43,129 nt of DNA from Gracilaria vermiculophylla (lineage: Eukaryota > Rhodophyta > Florideophyceae > Gracilariales > Gracilariaceae). The stretch is taken from assembly GCA_019155205.2 (NCBI GenBank), contig JAHNZQ020000227.1, positions 1,240,418 to 1,283,546 on the forward strand. Reading direction: 5' to 3'. Positions within the stretch are counted from its first letter, which is position 1. Each line of letters begins with the position of its first letter. The notes below the pieces were generated by a model, which saw only the letters and a list, made by a program, of their open reading frames with translations, was not told the DNA's origin and did no database searches. The position numbers and the translations under genes are program-made. Shown here piece after piece: positions 40,911-43,129 of the stretch.

Positions 40911-43129
40911 CTAGGCGGGGACGGCTTCTGCGGTTGTTCATCGCGATGCAACGTGTTCCCTTGAGGTGCAACCGGATGGGACACCGGCACCTGCGTTGCG
41001 GGTGCCATTGACAGTGGGACAGGCTTCACTCCCGGTGGAGCACGGTAACCGTAGTTTCCTTGAGGGGAGCGGATGTCGCGATACGCGTTTCGATAACTTC
41101 CGCTCTCCGTTGGTGTGTCCTTCACGTCCTGGAAGTTTTTCTCTCTTTCCTGTAGGATGGCGGCCTTCATTGCCGGGGTGAGAGTCGTACAGTGTACGGT
41201 CTCTCAAGACAAGCAAATCCTGCAAGGCGGTGGGTAGCCTCGCGGGTTGGCAAATCTGACGCTCCTGTACGATGCTGCCGAGGCGTACGAAGTTGGAGAC
41301 GAGGGTGTCCTCGTCCTAGACGGTGCTCCCTGAGAGGAGGCGTATGAGAGGGTAAGGGCCTCCTGCTGTCCTACGAGCGTGAGCTCGTCGACTTCCTCCG
41401 AGGTGCTAGAGTCCAACGTAAGGGCGGATGCCCGACGGGTCCTTGAGGCGGCCGGTTTGTCCGAAAGTGGAGCATGACTGCGGCGAGCGGCACGGTGGGT
41501 ATCCCCGTAGGATTCCACGAAACGTGCTAACTCCGTATAAGTGGTCTTTGGGTGCGTGGTCAAATGATTACGCACCCTCGCGCGTATCGAGGGAAGGAGT
41601 CCCTCGACAAACAGCGACTTCAACCGCCGTTCGGAGGACACATTCCTACACCGCAGAGCCTTCGTCCACAGCTTCTGTGAAAACTCCGTCTCGGTCATTC
41701 CGGTGTTCTGCCTGTAGGAGGTGACTTCAGCATCGGCATTAGCTATCACCTCGTCCGTGGCGTACCTTTTAAGGAGGAAATTGACTACCTCCGAGTACGT
41801 CGTCAAGATCTCCGTTCCAGGATCATCCACAATGGTTCTCTCCCCCGTGAGGCGCGGCTGCACCAGCGAATGCGCTTGGCCTGTGAGGTAGAACTGAAAG
41901 CACCATACGGCGGCACCTTCATGGACACCATTTGTGTTACACGCCGAACGGAAGCGCGTAAGAAAATTCAACACCGAGATGGGGTCTTCGCTTGAGAAGG
42001 AGTGCTTCTTCATTTGAATAACCATACGGCGCTGCATCTTCGTGAGTCGTTTAGCGACCGACGCGTCGTAGAGAGTGGAGCGATCATTCAACCTGTAGGT
42101 GTCCTAATCCACCACTTTGGCGAAGAGGTCGTTAAGCAGGACGACATTTCTGACCCTTCTGCTCTTCTCCTTGGGAAGTATACTGTTCTCCGAGCTGGAG
42201 CTGTTCACGGATTCGGAGTCTGAGCTTCCCTCCGAATCGGTGTCTCGCTTTCTTCATTTCTCCCTGCGTTTCTTTATTCTTCTTTGCTGGAGGTGGTTTG
42301 AGTTGCTGACGATACCCCCGTTATCGCGATCCACCCGAGGAGTATCCTGTCCTTCTCTACTTGGGTGGACTTTGTCGCGACCGGTATCCTGTCCTCCTCC
42401 GCGGGGCGTCAGGTCCAAACGGTGCATAGCAAGATTCCTGAGGTGGTCCCGTTTCCCTACGGCAGTATCCTTTCCTCCTCTGGCGTAGAGGGTGGCAGTA
42501 TCCTTTCCTCCTCTGGCGTAGGGGGTGGCAGTATCCTTTCCTTCTCTGCCCGGGGTCACCTTAGGTGTTGATAGAAGGAACCTCTCCTGTACGGAAGAAT
42601 AACTTGGAAACGCCGCTGCGGAGAGCAGCTGCGCGGTTTGGGAGCGAATTTCCGCACGGATAACATCTGAGATCACCTCAAAGAAAGGATCGAAATCCAG
42701 CAAAGCATCCACAGCACGGTGAGCGCTCTCCGATGCGATGTCCTCCACAAGGGCGTGGCGGCGCGCTCCGAAGTGGGCTTCAACACCTGCAGATATTCTT
42801 ACGCCCAGCTCCTGTGAGAGCCAATCCGTAACGCGTGGGGCCAAGGACTCCAGGAGGGTGTTAGCCTCCGGGTGTTTCCGTCCTTGCAGCTCCTGAGGTG
42901 GCGGCTGCGATGCCGTGTGCGGTTCTTCAACCTCCACGTCGGCGTTCTCCAGAGGTGCTGCGGGGGATTCCGCGTGCCTCCGATCATGCATTCTTCTAAG
43001 GCGAGTCCTGAAACGCTCCACAGAGGAGCCAGGATTCCGAAGGAGACTTTCAGGGTCCTCCAGTGTGGCGGCCATCTCCTGGGGAGCGCTGCGCGTGCTG
43101 CGCCCACCGACGGAGCCGGTTGCCTGAGG
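40865..43129 (-). pseudogene. gag of element B (5' end outside window)
   Basis: One frame throughout, still open at the window edge; by comparison with A the start lies about 40 nt further right. The first in-window ATG is 43075 (MAATLEDPESLLRNPG). Stops at TGA 42254, TAG about 42103 and TGA 41204 interrupt; at the last A reads Arg. Residues after 42091 (LTKMQRRMVIQMKKHSFS, DPISVLNFLTRFRSACNTNG, VVNFLLKRYATDEVIANADA, IRARVRNHLTTHPKTTYTEL) form the retrotransposon Gag core. A short cysteine motif (PPPCRICLS, with HC nearby) replaces a classical CCHC knuckle. The N-terminal part holds a tandem K/Q-DT repeat. Ends TAG 40865-40867. Confidence 0.88.
42461..42559 (-). repeat. 33-bp tandem repeat in gag of B (3 copies)
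   Basis: Units start at 42461, 42494 and 42527 (GGCAGTATCCTTTCCT...), each encoding 11 residues around GGKDTAT on the minus strand. Element A carries about two degenerate units at the same place, so copy number has changed since the copies separated. Confidence 0.85.

Larger units (their letters stand above)
33328..43129 (-). mobile_element. Ty3/gypsy chromodomain retroelement B (partial, best copy)
   Basis: Reads right to left: gag (43129-40865), pol (40910-36724), antisense ORF (34598-36480, plus), short sense frame (34262-33891), polypurine tract (33892-33882) and 3' LTR (33881-33328). The window ends inside gag, so its 5' LTR is not seen. Same orientation as element A, about 33 kb away. 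Far fewer lesions than A: pol needs only two or three corrections. Confidence 0.9.

Noticed and set aside
1..43129. CRISPR array, rRNA genes, bacterial-type operons or ribosome binding sites
   Set aside because: No spaced short repeats, no rRNA-like conserved blocks and no prokaryotic gene arrangement; the content is eukaryotic transposable elements.

Overview
Eukaryotic, transposon-dense DNA with no recognisable housekeeping gene. Almost everything that can be named is a mobile element, mostly decayed: three or more Ty3/gypsy-type LTR retroelements, a further gag-protease remnant, two Harbinger/IS5-like (DDE_Tnp_4) transposases, a Tc1/mariner transposase, a Myb/SANT-like gene of transposon type and a tiny complete TRIM-like element. 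The combination (the RT family at 21-26 kb, the DDE_Tnp_4 transposase at 28 kb, the Myb/SANT-like protein at 32.4 kb) resembles what I know from oomycete genomes. That assignment is an inference from protein families; another stramenopile, an alga or a fungus is possible.

Layout. 1-880: flank with a strong GC hairpin. 881-12824: Ty3/gypsy element A (minus strand), badly decayed, with what looks like a Harbinger element (about 9.72-12.1 kb) nested between gag and its 5' LTR. 12.8-16.7 kb: gag-protease remnant F inside a pair of inverted repeats. 17.0-19.9 kb: plus-strand pol remnant G (RT and integrase pieces). 20974-26127: element C (plus), an old LTR element with 339-bp LTRs, a clear polypurine tract and an integrase deletion. 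26.1-26.9 kb: minus-strand Tc1/mariner remnant. 27.8-29.7 kb: Harbinger/IS5-like transposase D with a small convergent ORF. 30.8-32.1 kb: unrecognised minus-strand coding remnant J, split by a 309-bp TRIM. 32.4-33.2 kb: Myb/SANT-like gene. 33328 to the window end: element B (minus), the best-preserved copy of the A family, cut off inside gag.

The most interesting system is the A/B family. Its order in element sense is gag, protease-RT-RNase H-integrase-chromodomain, then on the opposite strand a roughly 627-codon ORF lying tail-to-tail with pol, then (in B) a short sense-strand reading frame, polypurine tract and 3' LTR. The antisense ORF is present in both copies at the same place. Several stop codons in one copy align with sense codons in the other, so the ancestor very probably carried one uninterrupted antisense gene for a protein I cannot assign to a known family. 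Antisense ORFs downstream of pol are known in some plant Ty3/gypsy (Tat-type) elements; a chromodomain-bearing element with one would be unusual.

The second notable item is the TRIM at 31513-31821: 79-bp LTRs differing at one base, TGTTG...CAACA ends and a 5-bp AAGGT target duplication. Removing it with one duplication copy rejoins the surrounding reading frame. Decay in several elements is dominated by stop-creating substitutions with few frameshifts, including many changes of the type CGA to TGA, TGG to TGA/TAG and CAG to TAA. This could reflect deamination of methylated cytosine.
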